From positions 3,086,501 to 3,150,500 of the forward strand of contig NZ_CP023696.1 in NCBI RefSeq assembly GCF_008704425.1: a stretch of DNA of 64,000 nucleotides, read 5' to 3'. The stretch is from Streptomyces fradiae ATCC 10745 = DSM 40063. GTDB taxonomy: Bacteria > Actinomycetota > Actinomycetes > Streptomycetales > Streptomycetaceae. Positions 34,624 to 43,886 of the stretch are shown here, one piece after another (the first letter of the stretch is position 1; the number at the start of each line of letters is the position of its first letter). A model generated the notes under the pieces. That model saw only the letters and a list, made by a program, of their open reading frames with translations, made no database searches and was not told where the DNA came from. Both the position numbers and the translations under genes were made by a program.

Positions 34624-34815
34624 ATGTGCGTGCGCTGCGACCGGATCACGGACGCCCCCGTCGTCGTCGCGGAGGTGCACCAGAACAGCGGCCCCGGGTG
34701 CCACGTGTACGCCTGCCGGGAGTGCGCACCGGGCTTCCCGCCCGTGCCGGACGTACTGGAGCTGTTCGGCGGCCCGTACGAGGGCGGGCGGGAGCGCGGC
34801 GAACGGGAGGAGTGA
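34624..34815 (+). CDS. Small zinc-ribbon-like protein
   Basis: A 63-residue protein opening 'MCVRCDRITDAPVVVAEVHQ', with a second pair in 'YACRECAPG'. The two CxxC pairs 30 residues apart would bind one zinc. A GTG at 34618 is an alternative start. It follows the preceding small gene by about 50 bases. Function unknown; similar short proteins are common in Streptomyces. Confidence 0.6.
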   Translation: MCVRCDRITDAPVVVAEVHQNSGPGCHVYACRECAPGFPPVPDVLELFGGPYEGGRERGEREE

Positions 34816-34991
34816 GCGGGCACGCTCCCAGGCCGGCCGGGGCCCGGAGAGGCCGAAACCGCATCCTCTCCGGGCAGATCCACAGGATCGGGCGGCGCCC
34901 CGGCGCGGGGCGGTGGCACGCAGGGTGACACGGTGCGGAGAGGGCGCGCGCCCGCCCCGTACACACCCCGCCCGCACCCCTCCGCAGCCGG

Positions 34992-35024
34992 GACGTCACG
35001 TGATCGTCACCGGTCATTCAGACA
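34992..35024 (+). promoter_or_regulatory. PHO box upstream of ppk
   Basis: Three in-register 11-bp units, GACGTCACGTG, ATCGTCACCGG and TCATTCAGACA, carry TCA at the same offset. They resemble the GGTTCAYYYRG units bound by Streptomyces PhoP, and ppk is a known PhoP target in S. lividans. They sit 95 bases before the chosen ppk start; no other feature is seen in 34816-35118. Confidence 0.6.
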
Positions 35025-35118
35025 CGCTTGCGACGCTCGGCCAATGAAGCCCGCCGTGTCCGCCTTCACGGTCCGCTCCGACGCGCCTGACCTGGCTCTG
35101 GCGCGGAAGAATGGTGTC

Positions 35119-37428
35119 ATGAGCCAGCAGCCCGCAGAGGTCCCGGTCCCGCAGGTACAGCCGTCCGCCCCGCACGCGCAGCCGTCCGCGGGGTCCACAG
35201 CCGCGCACCGGTCGCGGGGCGCCACCGGGGCCGTCGCGCCCGGTTCCGCGCCCGCCGACCGCGGGCCCGGCCGCGGGTCCGGCCGCGGGTCCGGCCGGGG
35301 GCCCGAGCACGGGCCCGGCCTAGACCCGGACCTCGACGCCCACGACGGGGAGGGGGGCGGCGGCGAGCTGCCCGAAGGCCGGTTCCTGGACCGGGAGCGC
35401 AGCTGGCTCGCCTTCAACGAGCGGGTGCTGGAGCTGGCCGAGGACCCCGCCACGCCCCTCCTGGAGCGGGCGAACTTCCTCGCCATCTTCGCGTCCAACC
35501 TGGACGAGTTCTTCATGGTCCGGGTCGCCGGCCTCAAGCGCCGCATCGCCACCGGCGTCGCCACCCGCTCCGCCTCCGGGCTGCAGCCGCGCGAGGTCCT
35601 CGACCTGATCTGGACCCGCTCCCGCGAGCTCATGGCGCGGCACGCCGCCTGCTTCCAGCAGGACGTGGCCCCGGCCCTCGCCGACGAGGGCATCCACCTC
35701 GTCCGCTGGGCCGACCTCACGGAGAAGGAGCAGGCCCGGCTGTTCACGCTGTTCCGGCAGCAGATCTTCCCGGTGCTGACCCCGCTGGCCGTCGACCCGG
35801 CGCACCCCTTCCCCTACATCTCCGGCCTCTCCCTCAACCTGGCCGTCGTCGTGCGCAACCCGGTCAGCGGCCACCGCCACTTCGCCCGGGTGAAGGTGCC
35901 GCCGCTGCTGTCGCGGTTCCTGGAGGCGTCCCCGCAGCGGTACGTGCCGCTGGAGGACGTCATCGCGGCGCACCTGGAGGAGCTGTTCCCCGGCATGGAG
36001 GTGCTGGCGCACCACATGTTCCGGGTCACCCGCAACGAGGACCTGGAGGTCGAGGAGGACGACACCGAGAACCTCCTGAAGGCCCTGGAGAAGGAGCTGA
36101 TGCGGCGCCGCTTCGGGCCGCCCGTGCGGCTGGAGGTGGAGGAGTCCATCGACCCGTACGTCCTCGACCTGCTCGTCCGGGAGCTGAAGGTCTCCGACGC
36201 CGAGGTGTACCCGCTGCCCGGTCCGCTCGACCTGACCGGCCTGTTCGGCATAGCCGGGCAGGACCGGCCGGAGCTGAAGTACCCCAAGTACGTCGCCGGC
36301 ACCCACCGCGACCTGTCCGAGGTGGAGACGGCGTCCGCGCCCGACATCTTCGCCGCGCTGCGCGAGCGGGACGTCCTGCTGCACCACCCGTACGACAGCT
36401 TCTCCACGTCCGTGCAGGCGTTCCTGGAGCAGGCCGCCGCCGACCCGGACGTCCTGGCGATCAAGCAGACGCTGTACCGCACCTCCGGCGACTCCCCGAT
36501 CGTCGACGCGCTCATCGACGCCGCCGAGTCCGGCAAGCAGGTCCTCGTCCTGGTCGAGATCAAGGCCCGCTTCGACGAGCAGGCCAACATCAAGTGGGCC
36601 CGCAAGCTGGAGGAGGCCGGCTGCCACGTCGTGTACGGGCTGGTCGGGCTGAAGACCCACTGCAAGCTCTCCCTGGTGGTCCGCCAGGAGGGCGAGCTGC
36701 TGCGCCGCTACTCCCACGTCGGCACCGGCAACTACCACCCCAAGACCGCCCGGCTCTACGAGGACCTCGGCCTGCTCACCGCCGACCCGCAGGTCGGCGC
36801 CGACCTGTCGGACCTGTTCAACCGGCTGTCCGGCTACTCGCGCCGCGAGACCTACCGCCGCCTGCTGGTCGCCCCCCGGTCGCTGCGCGACGGGCTCGTG
36901 TCGCGCATCCACAAGGAGATCGTCCACCACCGGGCGGGCCGGCCCGCGTACGTCCGGATCAAGGTCAACTCGATGGTGGACGAGGCCGTCATCGACGCCT
37001 GCTACCGCGCCTCGCAGGCCGGCGTCCCCGTCGACGTGTGGGTCCGCGGCATATGCGCGCTGCGCCCCGGCGTCACCGGCCTCTCGGAGAACATCCGGGT
37101 CCGCTCCGTCCTCGGCCGCTTCCTGGAGCACTCGCGCCTCTTCGCCTTCTGCAACGGCGGCGAACCCGAGGTGTGGCTCGGCAGCGCCGACATGATGCAC
37201 CGCAATCTCGACCGCCGCATCGAGGCGCTGGTACGGGTCGCCGACCCGGCGCACCGCGCGGCGCTCACCCGCCTGCTGGAGACCGGCATGGCCGACACGA
37301 CCTCGTCGTGGCACCTCGGCCCGGACGGCGAATGGACCCGGCACGCGACCGACGCGGACGGCCGGCCGCTGCGGCACGTCCAGGAGATGCTCATAGACGC
37401 CCGGAGGCGCCGACGTGCACAACCCTGA
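35119..37428 (+). CDS. ppk: Polyphosphate kinase 1
   Basis: A 769-residue enzyme. The conserved part starts '[20 protein letters not shown]' at about residue 90; the first 85 residues are Pro/Gly/Ser-rich. The phosphorylated His is in '[15 protein letters not shown]', and '[16 protein letters not shown]' near the end holds the second catalytic His. It reversibly transfers the gamma phosphate of ATP to polyphosphate. ATG 35119 is preferred over 35044, which would be almost inside the promoter. It overlaps the CHAD gene by 14 bases. Confidence 0.95.
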   Translation: MSQQPAEVPVPQVQPSAPHAQPSAGSTAAHRSRGATGAVAPGSAPADRGPGRGSGRGSGRGPEHGPGLDPDLDAHDGEGGGGELPEGRFLDRERSWLAFNERVLELAEDPATPLLERANFLAIFASNLDEFFMVRVAGLKRRIATGVATRSASGLQPREVLDLIWTRSRELMARHAACFQQDVAPALADEGIHLVRWADLTEKEQARLFTLFRQQIFPVLTPLAVDPAHPFPYISGLSLNLAVVVRNPVSGHRHFARVKVPPLLSRFLEASPQRYVPLEDVIAAHLEELFPGMEVLAHHMFRVTRNEDLEVEEDDTENLLKALEKELMRRRFGPPVRLEVEESIDPYVLDLLVRELKVSDAEVYPLPGPLDLTGLFGIAGQDRPELKYPKYVAGTHRDLSEVETASAPDIFAALRERDVLLHHPYDSFSTSVQAFLEQAAADPDVLAIKQTLYRTSGDSPIVDALIDAAESGKQVLVLVEIKARFDEQANIKWARKLEEAGCHVVYGLVGLKTHCKLSLVVRQEGELLRRYSHVGTGNYHPKTARLYEDLGLLTADPQVGADLSDLFNRLSGYSRRETYRRLLVAPRSLRDGLVSRIHKEIVHHRAGRPAYVRIKVNSMVDEAVIDACYRASQAGVPVDVWVRGICALRPGVTGLSENIRVRSVLGRFLEHSRLFAFCNGGEPEVWLGSADMMHRNLDRRIEALVRVADPAHRAALTRLLETGMADTTSSWHLGPDGEWTRHATDADGRPLRHVQEMLIDARRRRRAQP

Positions 37429-38371
37429 CCCCCAGGCGACCGCGGGTGCCGTCCTGGCCCCGTACCTGCACGCCCGGGCGAACGACTTCCTGCGGGCGCT
37501 CCGTACGCACACGGAGAGCAGCGGCTCCGACACCGCCGGCGCGGAGGAGGCCTCCCGGTCCCTGCGCGCCGCCGCGCGCCGCATCAGCGGGACGCTGCAC
37601 ACCTTCCGCCCCCTGCTGGACGGGGCCTGGGCGGACGGGCTGCGCACCGAGCTGGCCTGGCTCTCCGGGCTGCTCGCCCAGGAGCACGCCTGCACCTCCC
37701 GCCTCGTCCGGCTCGTCGACGCCCTGCACCGGCTCACGGGCGGCCCCGTACCGGCCCCGCGGGGGGCGCGCGGGGGCACGGGGGCGCGCGCCGGGGGCGA
37801 GGCCATCACCATGGGCGCCGCGCGCGCGGGCGCGCTGCTGGAACGCCAGCTCACCCTGGCCCGGACGCGCGCCCACTCGGCGGCCCTGGAGGCGCTGGGC
37901 TCGTCGCGGTTCCACGCGGTGGCCGACGCGGTGGCGCTGCTGGCGTCGGAGGTGCCGTTCGGTCCGGCCGCGTCGTCGCCCGCCGGGGAGATCCTGCCGG
38001 TCCCGGCCGAGACGGTGGAGCGCCGGCTGCTGGACGCCGTGGGCGCCCTCCCGATGAGCCCCGCCGTCGGCGGCGAGCACCAGGACGGCCCCTGGCACCA
38101 GGTGCGGCTGCTGCTGCGGCTGCACCGGTACGCGCTGGAGGTGCGGTGCGCCCCGGCGCCCGAGCTGTACGAGGCGGCCACCGCGCTGGACCGGCACCGG
38201 GACGCCGCCGAGGCCGCCGCCGCCGCGGCGACGGCCGCCCGCACGCCCCGGATCGCCCCGGCGACGGCGTACACCCTGGGCGTGCTCCACGCGGACCAGC
38301 GGCACGAGGTGGAGGCGGCCCGGCTCGCCTTCCACCGCGCCTGGCGCCGCACGGCGGTGACGGCCCCGTGA
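37415..38371 (+). CDS. CHAD-domain protein
   Basis: A 318-residue, mostly helical protein with GTG start inside the end of ppk. The spaced His and basic residues ('[16 protein letters not shown]', '[14 protein letters not shown]') are those of CHAD domains, which bind polyphosphate. Co-translation with ppk supports that role: it may hold or guide the polymer. Its second half carries a poly-Ala stretch (about 262-275). It overlaps the Nudix gene by four bases. Confidence 0.9.
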   Translation: MHNPDPQATAGAVLAPYLHARANDFLRALRTHTESSGSDTAGAEEASRSLRAAARRISGTLHTFRPLLDGAWADGLRTELAWLSGLLAQEHACTSRLVRLVDALHRLTGGPVPAPRGARGGTGARAGGEAITMGAARAGALLERQLTLARTRAHSAALEALGSSRFHAVADAVALLASEVPFGPAASSPAGEILPVPAETVERRLLDAVGALPMSPAVGGEHQDGPWHQVRLLLRLHRYALEVRCAPAPELYEAATALDRHRDAAEAAAAAATAARTPRIAPATAYTLGVLHADQRHEVEAARLAFHRAWRRTAVTAP

Positions 38372-38874
38372 CCGGGCCGGCCGGGGCGGCGGGTGGCGGG
38401 AGAGGCCGTGCGGCCGGTGACGGCCCGGCCGCCGGGAAGGACGGCAAGGGCACCGCGACCGGCCGGGGCGGCGCCCGCCCGGCCGTCGTCCTGGCGGCCG
38501 GGTGCGTGCTGTGGCGCCCCGCCCAGGACGGCACGGTCGAGCTGTGCCTGGTCCACCGGCCCAAGTACGACGACTGGTCGTTCCCGAAGGGCAAGGCCAA
38601 GCGCGGCGAGGACCTGCTGGCGGCGGCGGTACGGGAGGTCCGCGAGGAGACCGGCCACGTCTGCCTGCCCGGCACCCGCCTCGGCACCGTCCGCTACCGG
38701 GCCGGGGCGCGCGAGAAGGAGGTCGCGTACTGGTCGGCGCGGGCCGCGTCCGGGGCCTTCACGCCCAGCCGGGAGGTCGACGCCGTGCGGTGGCTCCCGC
38801 CCGAGGAGGCCCGCCGCCTGCTCACCCACCCGCAGGACCGGCCGGTCGTGGACTGGTTCCTCACGGCGCCGTGA
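38368..38874 (+). CDS. Nudix hydrolase (MutT-like)
   Basis: A 168-residue protein with GTG start in a GTGA overlap. The complete Nudix box begins 'GKAKRGEDLLAAAVREVREE' and ends TG, binding Mg and hydrolysing a nucleoside diphosphate linked to another moiety. It lacks the histidine-phosphatase half found in some MutT1-type proteins, and its first 35 residues are Gly/Ala-rich. It is third in the ppk operon, so diadenosine polyphosphate or an oxidised nucleotide is a reasonable guess at substrate. Confidence 0.9.
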   Translation: MTGPAGAAGGGRGRAAGDGPAAGKDGKGTATGRGGARPAVVLAAGCVLWRPAQDGTVELCLVHRPKYDDWSFPKGKAKRGEDLLAAAVREVREETGHVCLPGTRLGTVRYRAGAREKEVAYWSARAASGAFTPSREVDAVRWLPPEEARRLLTHPQDRPVVDWFLTAP

Positions 38875-39020
38875 CCCGCGCCCGGCCCCGCCGCGCCCCC
38901 TCGCGCCCGGCCCCGCCGTACGGGCTCGCGCCCGCCACCGCCCGCCGCAAGCCCCGTACGCCCCCGGGGGCGCACGGGCCACACGGCCCACCGCCCGCAC
39001 CACGCGACCACCACCGCCCG

Positions 39021-39119
39021 CACCACGGCACCGCCGAGCCGCCCGCACCCCACAGCCACCCGCACCACGGCACCGCCGAGCCGCCCGCACCCCACAGCCA
39101 CCCGCACCACGGCACCGCA
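39021..39119. repeat. 42-bp tandem repeat, two full copies and a partial
   Basis: Two identical units (39021-39062, 39063-39104) that begin CACCACGGCACCGCCGAGCC, then a third that diverges after 14 bases. Further right, CGCCCGCACAG repeats three times (about 39200-39232). These lie in the 591-base gap between the Nudix gene and pstS; no gene is present, only these repeats and the PHO box. Confidence 0.85.
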
Positions 39120-39244
39120 CAGCCCACCAGAACCGCACGCGCCACCCACCCACCACAGAGCCGCACGGGCCGCAAGAGGCGCATGGGGCGCACCACAGCG
39201 CCCGCACAGCGCCCGCACAGCGCCCGCGCGACGCCACGCGCCGG

Positions 39245-39310
39245 TACTCACCGGTGCTTACGGCACGGTTCACCTCGCGTTCACTCTCCCCCGTCGGCCG
39301 CTTCACCTGA
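39245..39310 (+). promoter_or_regulatory. Extended PHO box of the pst operon
   Basis: Six contiguous 11-bp units in one register: TACTCACCGGT (39245), a weak unit (39256), GGTTCACCTCG (39267), CGTTCACTCTC (39278), a weak unit (39289) and GCTTCACCTGA (39300). The TTCACC core recurs at the same offset in four of them. This is the PhoP-binding pattern of Streptomyces pstS promoters; phosphate starvation would switch the operon on. The start codon lies 156 bases on. Confidence 0.88.
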
Positions 39311-39465
39311 TCTGCCTAATTTCGGCCGTACACGGTGACCGGCAGACGCCACCACCACCCACCCCGACACACGCCGTCGTACAACCGGCCATGGACGCGG
39401 ATCACTCAGCGGACCGACGCCATGCGCTCACCCAGCTCGGCGGTTACTGGAAGGAACACCCGAAA

Positions 39466-40596
39466 GTGAAGCTTCATCGCAAGACCGGGCTTCGCGCCAC
39501 CGCGCTCGGCGCCCTCGTCGTCTCCGGCGCCCTGGTTCTCACGGCGTGTGGTTCGGACGACAACGCGAGCCCCGCCGGGGAGAAGAAGACCGCCTCCGCG
39601 TCGAACGTCAAGTGCGACGACGCCAAGGGCCAGCTCCTGGCGGCCGGCTCGACCGCCCAGAAGAACGCCATGGACCTGTGGGTCAAGAACTTCCAGGCGG
39701 CCTGCGCGGGTGTCGAGGTCAACTACCAGGCCATCGGCTCCGGCGGCGGCATCACCAAGTTCAACCAGGGCCAGGTCGCCTTCGCCGGCTCCGACTCCGC
39801 GCTGAAGGAGGAGGAGGTCGCCGAGTCGCAGAAGATCTGCAAGGGCGGCAAGGGCATCAACCTCCCGATGGTCGGCGGCCCGGTCGCGATCGGCTACAAG
39901 CTGGACGGCGTGGACGACCTCGTCCTGGACGCCCCCACCCTCGCCAAGATCTTCGACTCGAAGATCACCAAGTGGAACGACCCCGCCATCGCCAAGCTGA
40001 ACCCGGGCGCCAAGCTGCCCGACACGGCGATCCAGGCCTTCCACCGCTCCGACGAGTCCGGCACCACGCAGAACCTCGGCAAGTACCTCAGCGAGGCCGC
40101 CCCCGCCGACTGGAAGCACGACCCGAAGACCAAGTCGTGGCCCGCCCCCGGCGGCCAGGCCGCGAACGGCTCCTCCGGCGTCGCCGCCGCGGTCAAGGAC
40201 ACCAACGGCGCGATCGGCTACTTCGAGCTCTCCTACGCCACCGCGAGCAACATCAGCACGGTCAAGCTGAACACGGGCGCCGCCCAGCCGGTCGAGGCCA
40301 CCACGGAGAACGCCTCCAAGGCCATCGCCGCCGCGAAGATCAAGGGCACGGGCAACGACCTGGCCCTCTCCCTCGACTACAAGACCAAGGCCGAGGGCGC
40401 CTACCCGATCATCCTCGTCACGTACGAGATCGCCTGCGACAAGGGCAACAAGGCGGAGACGCTGCCCACCCTGAAGGCGTTCCTCAACTACACGGTGAGC
40501 GAGGAGGGCCAGAAGGTCCTCTCCGACGCCGGCTACGCCCCGCTGCCGGCCGAGATCGCGACCAAGGTCCGCGAGATCGTCCCCACCCTCTCCTGA
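39466..40596 (+). CDS. pstS: Phosphate-binding lipoprotein PstS
   Basis: A 376-residue lipoprotein; GTG at 39466 follows AAGGA. The signal ends in lipobox 'LTAC' (Cys about 27). Phosphate-contact motifs 'AAGSTAQKNAMD', 'GSGGGITKFNQG' and 'RSDESGTTQNLG' are intact. It captures phosphate outside the membrane for PstCA. The extended PHO box upstream implies strong induction when phosphate is low. An intergenic 105 bases precede pstC. Confidence 0.97.
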   Translation: MKLHRKTGLRATALGALVVSGALVLTACGSDDNASPAGEKKTASASNVKCDDAKGQLLAAGSTAQKNAMDLWVKNFQAACAGVEVNYQAIGSGGGITKFNQGQVAFAGSDSALKEEEVAESQKICKGGKGINLPMVGGPVAIGYKLDGVDDLVLDAPTLAKIFDSKITKWNDPAIAKLNPGAKLPDTAIQAFHRSDESGTTQNLGKYLSEAAPADWKHDPKTKSWPAPGGQAANGSSGVAAAVKDTNGAIGYFELSYATASNISTVKLNTGAAQPVEATTENASKAIAAAKIKGTGNDLALSLDYKTKAEGAYPIILVTYEIACDKGNKAETLPTLKAFLNYTVSEEGQKVLSDAGYAPLPAEIATKVREIVPTLS

Positions 40597-40701
40597 GGAC
40601 CCGCCGGGGCCGGCCCGCTCACCCCTGGGCCGGGCCGGCCCCGGCATCCGGTGCACCGCCGCCAGGAGCCGCCACGGCTCCGCAGACCGGAGAACACAAC
40701 G

Positions 40702-41700
40702 ATGGCCACAGCCACCACGCACACCCCACCGCCCCCGGGGCGGAACGACACCGCACGCGCCAAGGCGTCCGCCCCCTCCCAGGCGGGTGACCGGATCTTC
40801 AGCGGGCTCTCCCGCGGCTCCGGCATCACCCTGCTGGTGATCATGGCGGCGATCGCGGTCTTCCTCACGTACCGCGCGATCCTCGCCATCGCCGACAACG
40901 AGGGCAACTTCCTCACGACCTCCGAGTGGAACCCGGCCGGCGACCCGCCCGTCTTCGGCATCGCCGTCCTGGCCTTCGGCACGATCGTCAGCTCGATCAT
41001 CGCCATGGCCATCGCCGTGCCGGTCGCCATCGGCATCGCGCTGTTCATCTCGCACTACGCGCCGCGCAGGCTCGCGGCGCCCCTCGCGTACGTCGTCGAC
41101 CTGCTCGCCGCCGTGCCGAGCATCATCTACGGCCTGTGGGGCGCGATCTTCCTCGTGCCCTACCTGGACGGCCTCAACAAGTGGCTCGACCAGTACATGG
41201 GCTGGACGTACATCTTCGACAAGTCCGGCGAGGGCGTCGCGCGGAACATGTTCACCGTCGGCATCCTGCTGGCGATCATGATCCTGCCGATCATCACCAA
41301 CGTCACCCGCGAGGTCTTCCTCCAGGTACCGCGCATGCACGAGGAGGCCGCGCTGGCCCTCGGCGCCACCCGGTGGGAGACCATCCGCATGTCGGTGCTG
41401 CCGTTCGGCCGCTCCGGCATCATCAGCGCCTCCATGCTGGGCCTGGGCCGCGCGCTCGGCGAGACGATGGCCGTCGCCGTCGTCCTGTCGCCGAGCTTCA
41501 TCATCTCCGGGCGCCTCCTCGACCCGGGCGGCGGCACGTTCGCGCAGAACATCGCCGCGAAGTTCAACGAGGCGAACGAGTACGGCCGCGACGCCCTGAT
41601 CGCCTCCGGCCTCGTCCTGTTCTTCATCACGCTGCTGGTCAACGGCGCCGCCCGCTGGATCATCGGACGCCGCAAGGAGTACTCGGGGGCCAACGCATGA
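40702..41700 (+). CDS. pstC: Phosphate ABC transporter permease PstC
   Basis: A 332-residue membrane protein with six helices. The EAA loop 'MHEEAALALGATRWETIRMS' that docks with the ATPase is clear, as is 'GLGRALGETMAVAVVL'. The N-terminal 40 residues are a variable cytoplasmic tail. It pairs with PstA to form the channel. Its stop overlaps the pstA start by four bases. Confidence 0.97.
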   Translation: MATATTHTPPPPGRNDTARAKASAPSQAGDRIFSGLSRGSGITLLVIMAAIAVFLTYRAILAIADNEGNFLTTSEWNPAGDPPVFGIAVLAFGTIVSSIIAMAIAVPVAIGIALFISHYAPRRLAAPLAYVVDLLAAVPSIIYGLWGAIFLVPYLDGLNKWLDQYMGWTYIFDKSGEGVARNMFTVGILLAIMILPIITNVTREVFLQVPRMHEEAALALGATRWETIRMSVLPFGRSGIISASMLGLGRALGETMAVAVVLSPSFIISGRLLDPGGGTFAQNIAAKFNEANEYGRDALIASGLVLFFITLLVNGAARWIIGRRKEYSGANA

Positions 41701-42785
41701 GCCACGCCGTCCAGGACCAGCGCCAGCGCCCGGTCGTCACCGCGCCCGCCCGCCGGCGCGCCCCGCTCTCCCACGCGCGCATGCCGCGCTGGGCCCCGGC
41801 CGCGATAGCCGCCGGCTCCATCGCGGCGGGCGTCGGCATCGGCGCCGCCGCCGGCTGGGAGAGCCGCACCCAGTGGGGCATGCTCTCCGCCCTGATCTTC
41901 GTCCTCGCCACGTACGCCATCACCACCAAGGTCGAGAACTCCCGCCAGGCCAAGGACCGCGTCGCGACCAGCCTCGTCTGGGTCTGCTTCGTCCTCGCCG
42001 TCGTCCCGCTCGCCTCCCTCTCCTGGGTCACGGTGAGCGAGGGCCTGGAGGTCCTCGACGGGTACTTCCTCACCCACTCGATGAACGGCGTCCTCGACGC
42101 CGAGACGGGCGGCGGCGTCTACCACGCGCTGCTCGGCACCATCGAGCAGGTCGCCATCGCCGCGGTCATCGCCGCCCCGATCGGCATGCTCACCGCGATC
42201 TACCTCGTCGAGTACGGCCGGGGCAGGCTCGCCCAGGCCGTCACCTTCTTCGTCGACGTCATGACGGGTGTCCCGTCCATCGTCGCCGGCCTCTTCATCC
42301 TCGCCACCTGGAACCTGATGCTGGGCTTCGGGCCCTCCGGCTTCGCCGGTTCGATGGCGCTGGCCATCCTGATGATGCCGGTGGTCGTCCGCTCCACGGA
42401 GGAGATGCTCAAGCTCGTCCCGAACGAGCTGCGCGAGGCGTCCCTCGCGCTGGGCGTCCCCAAGTGGAAGACGATCCTCAAGGTGGTCCTGCCGACCGCG
42501 ATCGGCGGCATCACCACGGGCGTCATGCTCGCGATCGCCCGTATCACCGGCGAGACGGCCCCCGTGCTGCTCCTCGTCTTCGGTACGAAGCTGATCAACC
42601 CGAACCCGTTCGAAGGCGCCCAGGCGTCGCTGCCGCTCTACGTGTACGAGCAGTACGCCGTCGGTACGGACGCCGCCGTGGCCCGCGCCTGGGCCGCCGC
42701 GCTCGTCCTGATCGCCTTCGTCATGATCCTCAACCTGGTGGCCCGCGGCATCGCCCGCTGGAAGGCCCCGAAGACCGGCCGCTGA
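41697..42785 (+). CDS. pstA: Phosphate ABC transporter permease PstA
   Basis: A 362-residue membrane protein. The EAA loop 'LREASLALGVPKWKTILKVV' and 'IARITGETAPVLLLVFGTKL' are typical of PstA. The first 130 residues include two extra hydrophobic segments before the common six-helix core, as in other actinobacterial PstA. ATGA overlap with pstC. Confidence 0.97.
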   Translation: MSHAVQDQRQRPVVTAPARRRAPLSHARMPRWAPAAIAAGSIAAGVGIGAAAGWESRTQWGMLSALIFVLATYAITTKVENSRQAKDRVATSLVWVCFVLAVVPLASLSWVTVSEGLEVLDGYFLTHSMNGVLDAETGGGVYHALLGTIEQVAIAAVIAAPIGMLTAIYLVEYGRGRLAQAVTFFVDVMTGVPSIVAGLFILATWNLMLGFGPSGFAGSMALAILMMPVVVRSTEEMLKLVPNELREASLALGVPKWKTILKVVLPTAIGGITTGVMLAIARITGETAPVLLLVFGTKLINPNPFEGAQASLPLYVYEQYAVGTDAAVARAWAAALVLIAFVMILNLVARGIARWKAPKTGR

Positions 42786-42850
42786 GGCCACGAGAACCGG
42801 CGCCGCGGCCGGCTCCCCCGACCGCGGCGCACACTGGGAAGTGATTGAAG

Positions 42851-43627
42851 ATGGCCAAGCGAATCGACGTCAGCGGCCTCTCCGCGTACTACGGCAACCA
42901 CAAGGCGATCGACGACATCTCGATGACCGTCGAGCCCCGCTCCGTCACCGCCTTCATCGGCCCCTCCGGCTGCGGCAAGTCCACCTTCCTGCGCACCCTG
43001 AACCGGATGCACGAGGTCACCCCCGGCGGCCGCGTCGAGGGCAAGGTGATGCTGGACGACCAGAACCTCTACGGCAAGGACGTCGACCCCGTCGCCGTGC
43101 GCCGCACGGTCGGCATGGTCTTCCAGCGGCCCAACCCGTTCCCCACGATGTCGATCTTCGACAACGTGGCGGCCGGCCTCCGGCTGAACGGCGGCTACCG
43201 CAAGTCCGAGCTGGGCGACATCGTGGAGCGCTCCCTCAAGGGCGCCAACCTCTGGAACGAGGTCAAGGACCGCCTCAACAAGCCGGGCGCCGGCCTCTCC
43301 GGCGGCCAGCAGCAGCGCCTGTGCATCGCCCGCGCCATCGCGGTCGAGCCGGACGTCCTGCTGATGGACGAGCCCTGCTCCGCCCTGGACCCAATCTCCA
43401 CGCTGGCGATCGAGGACCTGATCGGCGAGCTGAAGGAGCAGTTCACGATCGTCATCGTGACCCACAACATGCAGCAGGCGGCCCGTGTCTCCGACCGCAC
43501 GGCGTTCTTCAACCTCGCGGCGGTGGGTCAGCCGGGCAAGCTGATCGAGATCGACGAGACGGAGCGGATCTTCTCCAACCCGTCGGTCCAGGCCACGGAG
43601 GACTACATCTCCGGCCGCTTCGGCTGA
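42851..43627 (+). CDS. pstB: Phosphate ABC transporter ATP-binding protein PstB
   Basis: A 258-residue ATPase. Walker A 'GPSGCGKST' at 37-45, '[15 protein letters not shown]' (PstB-specific Q-loop), signature 'LSGGQQQR' near 149 and Walker B '[12 protein letters not shown]' near 170. It powers phosphate import with PstSCA. The start at 42851 uses GGGAAG upstream; an in-frame TTG two codons earlier is less likely. The operon ends at the hairpin that follows. Confidence 0.97.
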   Translation: MAKRIDVSGLSAYYGNHKAIDDISMTVEPRSVTAFIGPSGCGKSTFLRTLNRMHEVTPGGRVEGKVMLDDQNLYGKDVDPVAVRRTVGMVFQRPNPFPTMSIFDNVAAGLRLNGGYRKSELGDIVERSLKGANLWNEVKDRLNKPGAGLSGGQQQRLCIARAIAVEPDVLLMDEPCSALDPISTLAIEDLIGELKEQFTIVIVTHNMQQAARVSDRTAFFNLAAVGQPGKLIEIDETERIFSNPSVQATEDYISGRFG

Positions 43628-43685
43628 TCCGACCCGCGCCACAGGCGTCGTGCGGTGCTGCATGGCGGTGCCACCGCACGACGAA

Positions 43686-43720
43686 GGGCCCGCCCTCTCG
43701 CTCCCGGAGAGGGCGGGCCC
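43686..43720. terminator. Strong hairpin ending the pst operon
   Basis: GGGCCCGCCCTCTC (43686-43699) and GAGAGGGCGGGCCC (43707-43720) are perfect complements with a 7-base loop: 14 GC-rich pairs, 58 bases after the pstB stop. The sequence is symmetrical and can also stop transcripts coming from pit. Confidence 0.85.
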
Positions 43721-43793
43721 GCTCGTCTTCCACCCGCGGCGGCGCCCCCGCCGCGCCCGGCCGGAGCGCGCCCGGCACGTGCCTCCCGGGCGC

Positions 43794-43851
43794 CCGGTTC
43801 GGCCGGCGGGGTACGCCTCCGGCCGGAGGCGTACCCCGCCGGCCGAACCGG
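43794..43851. repeat. 58-bp perfect palindrome downstream of pit
   Basis: The 29 bases from 43794 are the exact reverse complement of the 29 bases to 43851, with no spacer; the centre reads CTCCGGCCGGAG. It lies 35 bases past the pit stop on the minus strand. The flank 43850-43886 again has GGACGTACCGCCGGCC, an imperfect relation of the arms. Such a long perfect palindrome is rare in this genome type; it may end the pit transcript. Confidence 0.92.
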
Positions 43852-43886
43852 CCGGGGACGTACCGCCGGCCGCCGGGGGCGTACCG

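Noticed and set aside
39000-39235. CRISPR-like array
   Set aside because: The units are contiguous tandem copies without unique spacers, and there are no cas genes.
35320-39306. A 1328-codon open frame on the minus strand across ppk, CHAD and Nudix genes
   Set aside because: It is the mirror frame of high-GC plus-strand genes with clear family motifs; its own product is low complexity and matches no family I know.
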